A stretch of DNA of 39,724 nt from NCBI RefSeq assembly GCF_001443045.1, contig NZ_LKPJ01000047.1, forward strand, positions 1-39,724, in the 5' to 3' direction. The notes below the pieces were generated by a model, which worked only from the letters and a program-made list of their open reading frames with translations, was not told where the DNA came from and did no database searches. Numbering within the stretch: the first letter of the stretch is position 1; each line of letters opens with the position of its first letter. Shown piece after piece: positions 39,241 through 39,724 of the stretch. This DNA is from Burkholderia ambifaria. Lineage in GTDB: Bacteria; Pseudomonadota; Gammaproteobacteria; Burkholderiales; Burkholderiaceae. A program made the position numbers and the translations under genes.

Positions 39241-39724
39241 GATGTGCACGCGACGACCGCTCCCGGGCAGGTTCGTTGCCCTCTTCATGCAATCATGCAG
39301 CTACTCGCGAAGTGCTTTCGCCACAAGCGCCTACAATACTGAACACTTACAGTTCCATCCGAATCCCTGTCCTTGTTGTTCCCGACGACCTTGTAAATTC
39401 GAGTCGGGTCGCGAGTCCTTCGAACATGAACGGTCGAACCAACCAGCGGTAGTGGTAGCCCGTTTGTCATTGCACTCTATATGAACGCGTCCCGTTTGCA
39501 ACAGCTTTCTTGCGTTTCTGACAGACAGATGGGCTGCGTCTCTATATCCGGCCTTATTGCAGCCGGTCCTGCCGCTGCGGGCCCCTATGAAATCCGCTGA
39601 CTCACACCTCATTCTCCTAACGAGCTCGAAGCTCGTTACGCAATTCAGGTTTAGTGAGTCCCGGTCCTACCTGGCTTGTCATCACACTCGATTGCTGCGC
39701 AACCTTTCGACGTTCACCCTGTGT
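39241..39724. other. Right end, no gene recognised
   Basis: The last 480 bases have only short frames without ribosome sites or familiar sequence. A perfect hairpin lies at 39618-39638. No tRNA is visible. Confidence 0.4.
39618..39638. repeat. Perfect 9-bp inverted repeat
   Basis: TAACGAGCT and AGCTCGTTA around a 3-base loop. There is no T-run, so it may be a protein site or part of an end or junction rather than a terminator. Confidence 0.45.

Noticed and set aside
39331..39612. 93-residue minus-strand frame at the right end
   Set aside because: No ribosome site, mixed low-complexity sequence and no recognisable family.

Overview
The window looks like accessory DNA of a Burkholderiaceae bacterium (Paraburkholderia/Caballeronia/Burkholderia type). 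This rests on protein style (IS481, IS3, IS1111 and IS66 relatives, LysR and FCD-GntR regulators, a mobile-element backbone of small hypothetical genes) and on a high but patchy G+C content. I could not run any search, so genus level is inference.

The centre (about 8.6-22.7 kb) is an almost complete methylxanthine (caffeine/theobromine-type) N-demethylation locus. NdmA and NdmB (Rieske oxygenases for the N1- and N3-methyl groups) lie on the minus strand. An FCD-type GntR regulator, NdmC (an oxygenase without a Rieske centre), NdmD (a reductase carrying the extra Rieske centre), NdmE (GST-like partner), glutathione-dependent formaldehyde dehydrogenase (frmA) and S-formylglutathione hydrolase (fghA) follow on the plus strand. 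An NCS2 purine permease and an unassigned TIM-barrel protein sit downstream of ndmA; a 2-oxoglutarate/Fe(II) oxygenase and a Tsx-like nucleoside channel lie further left. The logic is outer-membrane and inner-membrane uptake, stepwise removal of methyl groups as formaldehyde, and conversion of the formaldehyde to formate, leaving xanthine. No xanthine-degrading genes are in the window. A palindrome, CTGGTATACCAG or a near match, occurs before ndmB, ndmC and ndmA and between tsx and the 2OG oxygenase, which points to one regulon under the local GntR protein.

Left part (1-8.5 kb): an IS66 tail, a truncated IS481 transposase, a LysR regulator divergent from an unusual short FNR-type reductase, an internally deleted IS3-family element (both ends and a 3-bp target duplication visible) interrupted by an IS1111-group IS110 element, a second LysR regulator, a secreted BON-domain protein and the Tsx-like porin.

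Right of the ndm locus (22.8-29.3 kb) is a G+C-rich tripartite RND efflux operon (outer-membrane factor, adaptor, pump) with a divergent TetR repressor and a palindromic operator. After a decayed stretch with a truncated MFS transporter, 30.5-39.2 kb is a minus-strand block of mobile-element backbone genes: small hypotheticals (one with HExxH, one tiny zinc ribbon, one with a PC-x2-CPFR cysteine motif), a MazEF toxin-antitoxin pair, a YhcG-like PDDEXK nuclease overlapping an HU-like protein, a tyrosine recombinase broken by one in-frame stop, a DUF2513 protein and an EACC1-like protein. The last 0.5 kb has no convincing gene.
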